In this document: in pieces, positions 46,674 through 58,010 of the stretch
How the letters are laid out: every line of letters starts with the position of its first letter
How positions within the stretch are numbered: the stretch's first letter is position 1
Assembly (NCBI GenBank): GCA_015680685.1
Contig: MNCI01026219.1
Coordinates: 781,875-845,874, forward strand
Length of the DNA stretch: 64,000 nt
Origin: Gnetum montanum
Taxonomy: Eukaryota > Streptophyta > Gnetopsida > Gnetales > Gnetaceae
Direction of reading: 5' to 3'
Made by a program: the position numbers and the translations under genes
The notes under the pieces: generated by a model
Told to the model about the DNA's origin: nothing
Database searches by the model: none
What the model saw: only the letters and a program-made list of their open reading frames with translations

Positions 46674-47945
46674 TTGGTAGGAGCAAGCATGGATAGCAAG
46701 AAACTATTCCTGCCATTGTTCATCAATGGACCATACAGACCCATCCAACGGGAGGTGATCAGAAAGTCCATTGAATTAGGCATACCAACTTACAAAAAAT
46801 CCATGGCATCGACAGAGGAAACGATAGAACTCTTTCAGAGCATGAAAAAATCACTAGATATTGAAGCTGATAACATCACCGAGGATCCATTAATTGAAAC
46901 CCCCATCACTATGTCAAGCGACGAAGTTAAGATAGTAAAACTAAGCACTTTACTAGACCCGCAACTTTCTGAGGACATATCACAAGTGCTAAAAAGAAAC
47001 ATCAAGGCATTCACTTGGTCTTACACTGACATGCCTAGGCTAGACCCTTGAATAGTCCAGCACAACATCATACTCGACCCGAAGTTAAGACTAGTGAAAC
47101 AAAAGGCATGTAAGGTTAAGCTTGAGGTAGCATTGACAGTTCGCAATGAGATCACCAAACTTTATGAAGCTAGTTTCACTCGGGCTGTTGACTACGCTAA
47201 CTAGGTATCTAATATGGTCATTGTCCCAAAGAAAAATAGAAGCATTCACCTATGCAATGACTTCCAGGACCTCAACGTAGCAACCATAAAAGATGAATTT
47301 CCTCTACCTAGTATTGATCAACTGGTTGACTCAACCACTGGGCATGCACAGTTATCTTTTATAGATGGCTTCTCGAGATATAATCAGATCTGGATTAACC
47401 CTGAACATCAACTCAGGACAACCTTCATGACACCATGGGGGACATTTTGTTATACGATTATGCCCTTTGGTTTAAAGAATGTTGGTGCTACGTATCAAAG
47501 AGCAATGACCTTCCTCTTTAGTGATTACATCCTTCGCTTGCTCAACGATTACGTAGGCGATATAGCGGTTAAATCAAAGACACAAGAGCAGCACGTACAA
47601 GACTTAGACTTGGTACTTAAGAGTTGTTTAAAATATGAGCTTAGACTGAACCTAAAGAAGTGTTTCTTTGGGGTCAAATCAGGCAAAATGTTAGGATTCA
47701 TAGTTTCAGAAGTAGGAATTCGAGTAGACCCCGATAAGGTGAAGGCTATCACAAACTTGCAACTGCCAAGCAACATTACTGAACATCAAGACCTACAAGT
47801 TAGATTACAGTTCATTAGGCGCTTTATAGAAAAACTGACTAATAAGTTGAAACCCATGAACCATTTGCTACGCAAGAGTGTGCATTTTCAATGGACCCCA
47901 CAATGTCAGGAAGCTTTTGACAATATCAAAATAGTACTGACTTAA
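46674..47945 (+). pseudogene. Element E reverse transcriptase
   Basis: The frame begins after a candidate acceptor (tggcttggtag/gagcaagc, 46681). N-terminal extension MVGASMDSKKLFLPLF, DPLIETPITMSSDEVKIVKL, WSYTDMPRLDP; then NMVIVPKKNRSIHLC, NDFQDLNVATIKDEFPLPS, LSFIDGFSRYNQIWINPE, TPWGTFCYTIMPFGLKN. The active-site motif is YVGD instead of YVDD, so the second catalytic Asp of the pair is preserved but the first is lost. LRLNLKKCFFGVKSGKMLGF and RRFIEKLTNKLKPMNHLL follow. In-frame stops at about 47050 and 47202. Confidence 0.85.
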
Positions 47946-48168
47946 TTATCAATAGTTTATCCACCTTAGAACAATAAACCATTCTACATCTACCTTGCCA
48001 CATCAGATTCATCAATCACATCTATGCTTTTCTAGAAACGAGATGATGGAACCGAAGTTCCTATTTACTACTTGAGCCATGCATTAGTAGCCCTCGAACA
48101 ATGTTACAACGATGTAGAAAGATCATGCCTTGCCCTTACCTTTTCTTTAAAGAAGTGACGACACTATT
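47946..48168 (+). pseudogene. Element E RNase H, truncated
   Basis: Continues with PFYIYLATSDSSITSML, VPIYYLSHALVALEQ and ERSCLALTFSLKK, then ends at the junction with element F near 48168. About half of the first RNase H is present; everything after it is missing. Confidence 0.82.
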
Positions 48169-48590
48169 GAGATGTGGTCTTTCTTAGGGGAATAGCCTCT
48201 ACCCACTTTGTCAAGTATTTGGTTGTAGTGATAATGAAGCTATGTCTTGTGGAAGATTTAGGCATGATGGGTCCTATGATATCTAGTCCTCAACATTGGA
48301 AAGGCCATGTAATTTGTGTTATATGAAATTTAGTAGGTGACACATGTATGAGATTTTCATGGCATTGGCATACATCATATATTCTAACCTTAGCAAGGAA
48401 ATCACATTCTATGTAGGGCCAATAGTAGCCTAGGCATCTAATTTTTGCTGCCATAGCCCTAGGAGCTATGTGTCCTCTACACAATCCGTCATGAACTTTG
48501 TGAACAATCTTTTATGCTTCTTCCCCACTAATGCAACCTAGCAGTATCCCATCAAAGGAGCATTTTCAGAAGGTGTTATCTCCTATGAGG
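48169..48590 (-). pseudogene. Element F integrase, N-terminal fragment
   Basis: Zinc-binding region with CRGHIAPRAMA and DVCQCHENL, then THIPPTK-like linker, ITWPFQ and the first part of the core (TTTKYLTKWVEAIPL-like) ending at the junction. One His of the zinc motif is preserved as GH; the later DDE residues are lost. Stops are present. Confidence 0.78.
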
Positions 48591-49230
48591 ACATATTACC
48601 GTGCTCGCTTCTGTATTACATCCTTTTGTGCAGATGTCAAGCCATGTGGGGGCTCACCATGTTGGAGGTATGCTTTAATGTTGTCATACCACTCTTGGGT
48701 TTGACCCTCACATATAGATGTAATGTGGGGAGTGTGAGTGATAGGATTGGTGCATGTCACTATGGCAACGGGCAAAGTAGCAAGCATGTGTGATGGCACA
48801 TTTAAAGCTAATGTGGCTAGTGTATTAGCTATGGTGTTTTCATTATGTGGCACATGTTGGATATCCAAAGTTGCAAACTACTGTAGTAGATTTTTGGCTA
48901 AATTGCAATAAGGTTGTAGATGTGGAGCTTTGGAAGCATAGACTTCGATTAATTAGTTGATAATGAATTGTGAATCAGCTTGAATTGCTAAGTTTTGGAT
49001 CCTCAACTCTTGAGCTACTAGAAGGCCCCTAAGGAATCCTTTGTTCTCGACTATGTTATTTGTGCACAAGAATGTAAAATGGTATGCGAAGGGTCAAATT
49101 TCCCTAGAGGGAAATGTAAGGACAACGACGGCACTACCACCTCGTGTAGTTGAAGCATTGTCAAAATGTAAACTAGCCTCAAAATCTGATGGCACAGGAC
49201 ATATGCTATTGACTTGCTCATCGGGAAACT
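48591..49230 (-). pseudogene. Element F second RNase H
   Basis: LHFDNASTTRGGSAVV (near 49180) holds the first acidic residue, with Asn in place of the usual Gly after it; later IANTLATLALNVP (near 48830) shows the last catalytic Asp changed to Asn. Stops occur between. Same position and order as the D copy. Confidence 0.75.
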
Positions 49231-49798
49231 CAAGTTTTATTATTGCTTGATTGTTAACAGGTGAGGTTGTAAGCTGCGTGGCTATTGCTTGAGCCTTTAT
49301 GGATGATTGCACTAGATAATGTAGGTCAAACTCTGCTATTATGGCTTTCCATTAGGCTATTCTACTGCTCTCGTATAAGTTAGTTGTAATAGCCCAAAGT
49401 ATGTTACTTTTGCATATAATGTTAACTTTGCTACTAAACAAGTAATGTCTTAATTTTTAAAGTGCAAACACTAATGCAAGATAGTTTTTCTCTATCTTGT
49501 TGTACTTTGCTTCGTAGGCTATCAATGCATGGCTTAAGTAGTAGACTGGGATTTCAGATCCATCATCTCTTTTTTGACATAGCAATGTAGTGATAGATGT
49601 GTCTGAGGTGGCAAGATAGATGTAGAAAGGCTTGTCCCTCTCTGGTGGATAAATAGTTGGAAGATGAAAAAGCTCCTTTTTTAGGTTATCAAAGGCTTCT
49701 TGACATTGATCTATTGACTTGAAGTTGACTTCCTTCTTAAGGAGGTGTTGCATTAGGTGTAGTTTTTCTGTCAACCTTGTGATAAACCTTCTTATGAA
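49231..49798 (-). pseudogene. Element F first RNase H
   Basis: MTEKLHLMQHLLKKEVNF, DQCQEAFDNLKKEL, PFYIYLATSDTSITTLLCQK, VYYLSHALIAYEAKYNKIEK. The first acidic residue is again replaced (YLATS), as in A, D and E. A frameshift near 49457 separates the C-terminal part. Confidence 0.8.
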
Positions 49799-50922
49799 CT
49801 ATACCTTGCCGTGAAACCCACACAACTCTTTAAGGTTTGTAGGTGGTGTTAAGCTAATGATGGCTTTAACTTTATCAGTATCCACATGTATCCTTGTTTC
49901 TGACATTACAAAGCCTAATATGCATATGGTTTTTACTCCGAAAACACATTTTCTGGGGTTGAGGCATAGGTCATGCCTATGAAAACATTGAAGGACTATG
50001 TTTACATCATTGGGGTGATCAGTAGTCTCCTTAGACTTAACTACTATGTCGTCAACATACTCGTTTAACTGTTCCAAGAGGTAATCACTAAAGATGTACA
50101 TCCTTGCTTGTTGATAACTCACTCTAGCATTTTTCAGCCCAAAGGGCATCATTGTGTAATAAAACATTCCCCAAGGGGTCATAAAGGTAGTTGCCAATTG
50201 ATGCTTTAGGTTTATACGGATTTGATTATAGCCCAACAACCCATTCATGAAGGATAGTAAGGCATGACCAACCATAGTGTTGATAAGTTGATCGATACCT
50301 GGCAATGGGAAGTCATCCTTAATTGTTGCCCTATTTAAATCCTGGAATTCTATACAAATTCGTATACTCCTAGTCTTCTTGGGTATGACTACAATTTTGG
50401 AGACCCAATCTGAGTAATCAACTACGTAGATGAAACTAGCTTGATAAAGTTTGGTAATTTCATCACGTATAGCTAAGGCGATGTCTAGTTTGATTTTGTG
50501 AGCTTTTGTTTAACTACCTTGACACATGGGTCTAGAATAATATTGTCTTGTATGAGCCATGGGTCTAGGCTCAACATGTCTTCATATGACCATGCAAACA
50601 CCTTAACATTATTATTGAGAACTTATGAAACATCTTTTTGCACCTGTGGATCTAGTAGGAAGCTAAGTTTTAAGGTTTTCACCTCATCTCTAGATGTAGT
50701 TATAGGGATTTCAATGAGAGGGTCCTCAATTACATCCTTGGCCTCTAAATCTAGGGCCTGGACTAGGTGTTTAGGCCAGTCTAGGGGTGTTTCTAAGGAC
50801 GCAACATAAGTGTCACAAAGGGATGGTTCAAAGTCTACTGATTCTAGATTTAAGTGTCTTGTAAATTTGCCATAGGGGCCCATCAAGGTCAAAGGTGAAC
50901 AAAGATCACGATGCATAGCCAT
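49799..50922 (-). pseudogene. Element F reverse transcriptase
   Basis: N-terminal extension from 50922 (MAMHRDLCSPLTLMGPYG; DPLIEIPITTSRDEVKTLKL), just after a candidate acceptor. The palm has LLSFMNGLLGYNQIRINLKH (first catalytic Asp changed to Asn), TPWGMFYYTMMPFGLKN and NEYVDDIVVKSKETTDH with the YVDD pair intact, then LNPRKCVFGVKTICILGF. Stops near 50510 and 50625 break the fingers region. Confidence 0.83.
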
Positions 50923-51039
50923 TTTTCAATTGAACCTATCACAATAAGCAAATAGCCCAAGTCAAGTGATACCTGTTTGAGACAATAGCATGTAATGAAT
51001 ATTTGTAAAGAAATGATGCAACATAATATAGTTGCCAAT

Positions 51040-51300
51040 TTAAGGTCTTAGCAGACTACCATTATGCAAAATTTGTAAATTGAGGTTGCTAGTTTAAGGT
51101 CTTAGTAGATCATAACCATGTAACATTGTGAGTTAAAGTTTCCAATTTAAGGTCGTAGTGGACCGCCACTTGGTCTACAATGTACAACGCATGCTCAAAT
51201 CGCTAGTTTAAGCTCATGGAAGACCATAGCTAGGCTACATTATAAGTTAAAATTTCTAGGTTAAGGTCTTGGTAGACTGTAACCATGCAAAATTTGTAAA
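51040..51300 (+). repeat. Minisatellite upstream of the antisense gene (F)
   Basis: Five units spaced 50-60 bases, each with gtttaaggtcttagcagacc or a variant; arms ggtc/gacc. Counterpart of 28590-28690 in D. Confidence 0.8.
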
Positions 51301-51451
51301 GATGAAGTGAAAATTTTGGTGGACCCACTTGCTATGCTGCAACCAAGTGCTACGTTGCAACGGGAACATACTACGCTATAGTAGTGCTACGTTGCAAGGG
51401 TGTTTTGTGTTATTCGGGACATGAAAGTGACAGTTTTTTTTACTACATTGG

Positions 51452-51461
51452 CTATAAATAG
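51452..51461 (+). promoter_or_regulatory. TATA box of the antisense gene (F)
   Basis: ctataaatag, 130 bases before the ATG at 51592; the start of transcription would be near 51485. An inverted repeat ctacgctatagtag lies upstream at 51373-51386. Confidence 0.65.
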
Positions 51462-51591
51462 GAGATTACCCCTCGATAAACTTGTCATTTTCATTGTCAG
51501 AGCCAACACCCAGAGCATAGCACAGTCAAGTTGAGAGAGAGCATAACAAGCGTAGCATATCAGTTGATATAGTCGATTTGTGAGCAATCCA

Positions 51592-54500
51592 ATGGTGTGC
51601 AAAAGTGAACGTAGGTATCAAGGGCTTGCCAAGGTGGATGAAGTGGGGCATACCCTATGAAGCCTCTCCAAGACACACGTTGACGAAAGGTCGGAGGGTC
51701 CATCCACCCAGTAAGTGTTACACTACCCTCGTTTGCTTTGTGTAATGTGTCGAGTGGGATTGTACTTGTTACGGTTATCAATATTGCTGCCCTGTAACTA
51801 TTATGATACCCTTGACCATTGTGGCCATGGCAATTGCTACGCTATGGCTAGTGCATGGCACTTTTCTAACCACCATTGTTGATGGTCGATGCCACATTAC
51901 AAGGGGGGTTTGGGTAGTTCTGGACAACATAATGCTCGCTCAGTGTAGCGTAGCACTTATGGAGAAGGTTTTGGCTTGCTAATTTTCATCGGCAGCATAG
52001 TGTGTATCTAGTGTAGCATAGCATATGTAGTGGGAGTTTTTCTTTTGGTTTGAATTTTATTTTTCCACCTTTCATGCAATGAGGAAGGGTCGAGGCAATA
52101 GGAACGCTATGAGTATCTTTCTTAGGCCACATTATTCTAGACATTGTGACTATTAAACTATGTTACATTTTAGTTCTTGTTATGCTACACTACTTTGTTG
52201 GTAGGCCTATTACATTGCCATGTTGACAGGCTTGTCACATTGCTATGCTATTAGACTCACAACATTGTTACGCTGTTAGGTTTGCTATGCTGCTACATTG
52301 CTAAATTTGCTACGCCACTACATTGCTAAATTTTCTACGCTGCTATGTTGCTAAATTTGCAATGCTGCTATGTTGGTAAATTTTATATAATGCAATGCTT
52401 GTTACAGAGTTCTATTTGTTACATTGCAATAATAGTTACATGTTGTGCTTGTTATATTTTTATATTGTTACACTTTTCATATTGTTGCATCTATCATACT
52501 TGCCCCTTTACTACATTGCATGGGGTGTGATTGTCCTGCTATGCTGTGTGTAATGCAGCTATTACTATTGTGAAAAGTGTGGCTACTATGCTACACTGTA
52601 CAGGCCATGTTTGCTATGCTACGTTATGCAGGGCATAGCCGCTATGCTGTGTAGGATGTTCCTACCATGCTACATTATGCAGGACATAGCCACTATGCTG
52701 CATACAACACTTGGTTCTATTTTATTTTTCTAGGGACTTATCATTTCATGCCTAAGGGAATATTTGTAAGTTGAGGGTCATGCTACGCTACATCAGTAAT
52801 CATCACTTGAACATAGTGCTAACATTTTATGCTTTTTCATGCAAGGTCATGTTGAAACCTATCCTGATTGTGCTAGAAGTGGGAAGTGTCCTATGCTACC
52901 TAAGTGAAACCATGGCTAATGTCCCTCCTTCCCATGCATGGGTGGGGCATTAGGTAGTCTGGTTCTGGGAGGGTGCTCAAGAGTTTTTAGAGTTCCTCCT
53001 TCATCACTTTAGTGTGATAGTGTGATCACACTTGTTAGCTAAAATAGCCAATGTGCTTGTTAAAACGTTGTTTCCCAGGGCAAACCAGGGCATCTTGAAG
53101 TTCATGGCTGACAGGTTGATTGATAGTGAAGGGGTGGAAGTATCAAGTTAGCACTCGAGGGGCCTAAGATTCTTGAGTTGGATTTGGGACATGCCCAAAT
53201 TGAAATGCTACCACAAATACCACACATTGTTTGTTGCTCGTCACATGGGCACCTTCTTCTAGAATCCACATGGGACCATTTATTGTGTCAGTGGGTGAGT
53301 CCTATGAAGGTGTTTCAAGCATGTTGTATTATTTGTCTTGCATGGTCAAAAATACTTATTGTACTTTTCTTGTTACCAGGTTTGTGATTGACAAGGATGG
53401 TCTTCATGGTAACATGTACCTTCACGGTAACATGGATACATTGGTGTTGGGCCAAATGTCTTTGCAAGAGTTATCCTCTACCAAGAAAATGTGTGATGGT
53501 GTTATAGAACAACTTATTATTGATTTTAAAACCTATCCAACCAAGTATGACAAGTTTTATTTGAAGTTTAAGAAGCTTGGCTAGCTGGATAGCGAAAGGG
53601 ACAATCATCGATCGCTTACCATAGAACATGTTTTGGTGGAAATTCCACCATTCCCTATGCCAGTCAAACTTGGTATGTTAAGTTATGATTTTTTTATGTC
53701 TATTTAAGTGATTGACATTGTCTTTTCCCTTTTTTTTTTTGCTAATTTTGTTATTGATCATTGCAATAGCAAGTGAATCCCAAGAGGTTATAGTGATTAC
53801 CTCTAGACGTGATGAAACCAACCTCTTCTTCAAGTATGGGGAGGTGGACGAGACTTAGTGTTGGCTTTGCAATGGGACCCTAGCTACCCTTGTTCACAAC
53901 ATTCAAGAGGCTTGGATCATGGATTTATTCCTGGCAGTAAATCCAAGTGTCCTAGCTACAAAAGTGCTTTCCCTAGTTGATTCCTTTTTTGAAAAGGTTG
54001 ACTGCTTCCACACACACATTCACAATGTGTGGGTGGTGTTTGAAATTAATGAAAAAAATTTTGTGGATCTTTTCAATGTTCCTTCTGATGGTCTACCTGT
54101 AGTGGAAAATTTTAGCAAAGATGCAAACCATCAAGGGAATATTGAGGAATGGCTAGGAACAAGCAAGAACCAAAAGGGGATTTATATCTATAAGGTCAAG
54201 CTAACGGTGGCCCAAACAGTTTACCCTGTCTCCTAGGCCCATGCCTTCTCCAAGCTACTCTCCCAAGGGAAGATCCTTGGAGTAGAGCAAGCTTAGATTA
54301 TGAGGGAGGTCATGAAGGAAGAGACCCATTATAACTGTTCCAAGTACCTTTCTAAAGGCTTGTGTGCTAAAATGATAAAGCTTTGTGAGAAGGTTGATGC
54401 ACGTTTTGACATTCACTACACCTTCTTCATAGCTTGCCTGTGATGGTTTGCAAAATTTTTGGTGGTCCGTGAAAATGGTGCCTAGGTATAATAGGATCAT

Positions 54501-56478
54501 AACCAGATATCCAAGTCATGGTTTTGTGAGGTGTTTTGCACCACCCGATCCCAAGACCCCCTAGAAGAAATTGTAGAATCTCTTTCAATAATAATGAAGG
54601 ATAGGGTGGCACGATCCTTTCGTGCCTAGGATAGTGTTGGAGAGGCACCTCCCATCAACATAAGCAATGTGTTAAGGGAGGAACATCTTATTGCAAAGAT
54701 GGTAAAAACCAAGCTACAACGGAAAAAGTCTCATCTAGTGGACGAACCTCCCCATACTACTGAAAAAAAGGGAGGAAGTTGTGAATCAAGGTTCGTAAGG
54801 TGCAACTGATAGTTGGTAAGTATGCTTAATTATCTTATTAGCGTAGCACCTACTACACTGTGCTACACTATGTAGCGTAGCATAGCATAGCACTTGTTTT
54901 GTGTTGGAGTATCCTACTTATTTTGAATGTGTTTATTAGAAGAAGAAGAAGATGGTTTTGCCCTTAAAGTAGAGGCACCCACTGTAGAGGAAGAAGAGGC
55001 CCCGAAAATCAAGGAGGAGGCCCTCGTTGTAGTGGAAGAGGCCCCTACTGTCGATGATCCTTTCACAAAGTTTGCCCTAGTAACCTAAGGGGCATATGAA
55101 TGTTGAAGATGTCGCTACACTTTTGAGTCAACTAGAAGGGGAAGGGCTGCAATTCGATGCTAGTGAGTTTGTTCGCTTGCTTGACGGTGTGTCGATAGGA
55201 AATTCCCCCACTATCATCCTTGAGGATTTGCTAGGTAGGAGATTTTCACTTTCATTTATGTTAATTATAAACTTTGTTGTCCTCCTCTTCATCAATGCTA
55301 ACATGTTTTATTGTGTAGAGAACACCACTATTCATGCCCCCAACTCTTCTTCCATGATCTGCATCTAACCATGGATCAAGACCCTGATAAATTTACTTTT
55401 ATGGAGGGGGTGGTCAATGACATGATTGATAGCCTAAGGCAGATCGATCCTAAGATAGGTATTTCCAAGTTACAATGTTGTACTCTCTAATTTATTGCAT
55501 TTTTGCTATGGCACTATGACTAACGCTTTCCCACATGTGATTGACAACTTCTCATCTCAAGTGGGACCCCTGTCAAGCAGTTGAGGTTGACATAGTGCCT
55601 CAACTTCCTCCAGAGGTATCCGAGATGCCTCGTCATATATACAAGGAAATAAGTAAATGTGTGTTGTACTCGGAATGCTCCTTGTGGGAGTGTAGTTGTG
55701 TCAATGAGGACCTCTCGAAGAGGGTGAAAAAGCTTTAGAAAGAGAAGACTAGCTAAGCCATTTAGTGTAGGACCTTCAGTTAATGAAAAAACATTTATTG
55801 GCCTGTGACACTCATGATGGTAGTTGGCATATGGTTGTTATTGACTATGCAAGATAGTGGAAAGCTATGAGATTATTAAACAATTCATGCAGATGGACCT
55901 TTTGGCCTAGAAGGATTATAGTGCAAAGGTGTATGAATGGGGCCAGGCACAAAAGAACCATAAGAACATGTAAAAAATGGAATGTGCCACCTATCATAAA
56001 TAATATCGGGATGCTTACATTGAGTTGCATATCCATAAGCTATTCCTTGATGTTATTGGTGCTTTTAGGGCCTACGAAAAGTTCACACAACAGGTAGTGG
56101 TTAGTAAGTCTCCCATAAAGGAAATGCTCTTACCTTCTAGGGAAACCACCACCACCACCTTTTCTATAGGGCCACCCAAATGCATAGCTTTGGAAAAAGG
56201 AAAAGTTATGGCAGGCATTGATCTGGGGGAGGAAAATTAGGCCAACCTCACCAAAGAGGAGATCCTACAATGTCTAGTGGCTAGCATGGATAAGATACCC
56301 TCCGAAATGGATGCGGGGCCATCTCAAGTTCGTCATTCTTTATTGTGTCATAGTATATTTTAAGAGAACCTTGTTGCTATTTTGATTTATTATTTTATTT
56401 TATTTTCTTGTGCAGGATCCAAATGGAGGTGCAGGACCTAGTGGAATAGGAACTGGTGATGCTAATGAAGACTTGTAG
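51592..56478 (+). pseudogene. Antisense gene, F copy (eight exons)
   Basis: Exons: 51592-51710, 52846-53294, 53380-53672, 53770 to about 54815, 54940-55234, 55321-55458, about 55550-56330, 56416-56478. Exon 1 starts MVCKSERRYQG. Exon 2 encodes the FCP1-like part: ILIVLEVGSVLCY (Glu at the nucleophile), VWFWEGAQEFLEFLLHHF, then VIV-stop where D and E have VIW, and HTLFVARHMGTFF with NPHGTIY. Exon 4 has WIMDLFLAVNPSVLATKVLS, VVFEINEKNFVDLFNVPSDG, EEWLGTSKN. Exon 7 has LKWDPCQAVEVDIVPQLPPE and CSLWECSCVNEDLSKRV. Exon 8 ends GTGDANEDL. Exon 3 is poorly conserved beyond IDKDGL. Many stops, especially in exon 7. The most diverged of the copies, yet with the same order. Confidence 0.75.
52240..52440 (+). 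repeat. Imperfect tandem repeats in intron 1 (F)
   Basis: Units like ttgctacgctgctatgttgc and gctaaatttgctacgc, plus many tgctacgct or tgctatgct words through 52840. This is the F counterpart of the palindrome-rich intron 1 in D. Confidence 0.75.
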
Positions 56479-56607
56479 CGTGGAAGTAATTTAATTTTTT
56501 GTGATCATTATTGTATGGACTGAAATTGAATGAAAAGAATAGTGTAAAAAATTATTTTATTTTGGTTAATCTATTATTTATTCTTTTATTAATGTGTTTG
56601 TGCCCCT

Positions 56608-56875
56608 TGAGGGCCACTTGTTTTAGTTTTAGGCCATTTCGGGCCGTAGCAATAGTTTAAGGTCATTTCAGGATATTGCTTAATGATAATTTTTTTTATT
56701 TTTGTCTATTTTCTCAGAAGTGTAGTTGCCAGTTTTAGGCCTTAGTGGGCCACAATGGTAGCTTAAGGCCATTCCTAGTCATTGCTAGTTTTAGGTTGTT
56801 CTAGGCCATGGTGCTAGTTTAAGGCCATCCTGGGCCATGGCAATAGTTTAAGGCCATTTTAGGCTAGGTGGTAGA
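56608..56875 (+). repeat. Minisatellite between protease and the antisense gene (F)
   Basis: Units such as gttttaggccatttcgggcc, gtttaaggccatcctgggcc and ttttaggccttagtgggcc, about 25-40 bases apart, with ggcc arms. It follows the antisense gene. Confidence 0.87.
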
Positions 56876-56884
56876 TAATTAATG

Positions 56885-57085
56885 CAAGCAACAACCATGA
56901 TGTAAACAGCGGACATAATGTAAATAGTAGACATGATGCAAATGAAAATATTAGACATGATGTAAACAATTAAAATAATGTAAATAGTGAGCACAATGCC
57001 AAAAATGAACATAACGCATACAGTGAACGTGATGCTAAAAATGAACATAATGCAAATAGTGAACATGATGCTAAAATTAAGATGG
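56885..57085 (+). repeat. Tandem repeats next to the protease region (F)
   Basis: About ten units of 18-21 bases, aatgtaaacagtgaacat and variants. The minus-strand frame here is a hydrophobic repeat translation, not a gene. Confidence 0.8.
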
Positions 57086-57169
57086 AAGGAGATAAAAAAT
57101 GTTAAAGCCAAGTATTAATGGAATTGAATTAGAGGTAATCTCTAATTACACAGTTGTTTCCTAACCCAT

Positions 57170-58010
57170 TGCGGGCTAGGCGAAGCATATGGCTGAGAGG
57201 CTTTGTTGTGATACTCTTCTATGTCATTGTCTATTTTCTGAAAAGGCAACTCAGCCCATGTAGTTTCTTTATCTGAGTCGTCATTTTTGGATGGCTCATT
57301 AGTCAAGAAAGGGGTTTAAGTATGAATAGATGCTTCATACTTAGAGATCACTATCTCTGAACCATGCTCCATGTCAACATTGTTTATGGCTTGGGTAGCT
57401 GCTTTGTCACCGTAGATCACCACTTCCCTACCCGCATAGGGTAGGTGGATCTCTTGATGTATCAGTGAAGAGACAACCCTTAATTGGGCTAACCATAACC
57501 TCCCTAAGATTAGGTTGAACCTAGGGATCCCTTCCACCACAATGAACACCGCATTTGTGGGGAATTACTCCCCTATCACAAAGTTAATGTGAATAGTTTC
57601 CTTTACCACTACATGCGCCCCATTGAACAATTTCAGGAAGGAAGTTACCCTGGGTTTGATTTGATCAACCAAGCCTAATTTTTCCACTATGAAAAATGGA
57701 ATGACATTGGTAGTAACCCCATAATCAATGTGTACCCTTCGGATCTTGTACTGGCCAACCTAAATTGTGATGAACATGGGTGCCATTGTCACCTAACCCT
57801 TTTTAGGATCATCCTTAATGGACTTATTGTAAAATTTCAACTAAGTTGGCCATAGTTCTTTGTCCATAGAGGGAAGCATGTTTTCTCTTCGTCCAGCATG
57901 TTTTCATCAACCAGGATAGATGCTAACATGCAAACCATGGCCTCATGATGCATTGTGGAAGTCATTAGCAAGTCAGATAGGCTTAAAGTTATGTTTTTCT
58001 ACTTCAGGGC
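57170..58010 (-). pseudogene. Element F protease region
   Basis: Retropepsin-like region: GAHVHIDYGVTTNVIPF-like sequence near 57720 with the active-site DDG changed to DYG, then FIVVEGIPRFNLILGRLWLA and QLRVVSSLIHQEIHLPYAG (57549-57316). Stops near 57790 and 57560 break it. The end includes WAELPF, as in C, D and E. Confidence 0.75.

Larger units (their letters stand above)
9535..48168 (+). mobile_element. Element E: plus-strand retrotransposon carrying two nested insertions
   Basis: Pieces in order: 5' LTR 9535-10025, primer binding site, leader to 10352, insertion C, rest of leader, gag from 19681 to 22613, insertion D, gag-pro end and protease 40102-41142, minisatellite, antisense gene 45484-41825, reverse transcriptase and RNase H 46674-48168. 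Without the insertions about 12 kb remain. Second RNase H, integrase and 3' LTR are missing; the element stops at a junction with element F. Confidence 0.85.

Noticed and set aside
56848-57111. A hydrophobic minus-strand frame (IMFIFSITF type) as a membrane protein.
   Set aside because: It is the translation of 18-21 base tandem repeats next to the F minisatellite.
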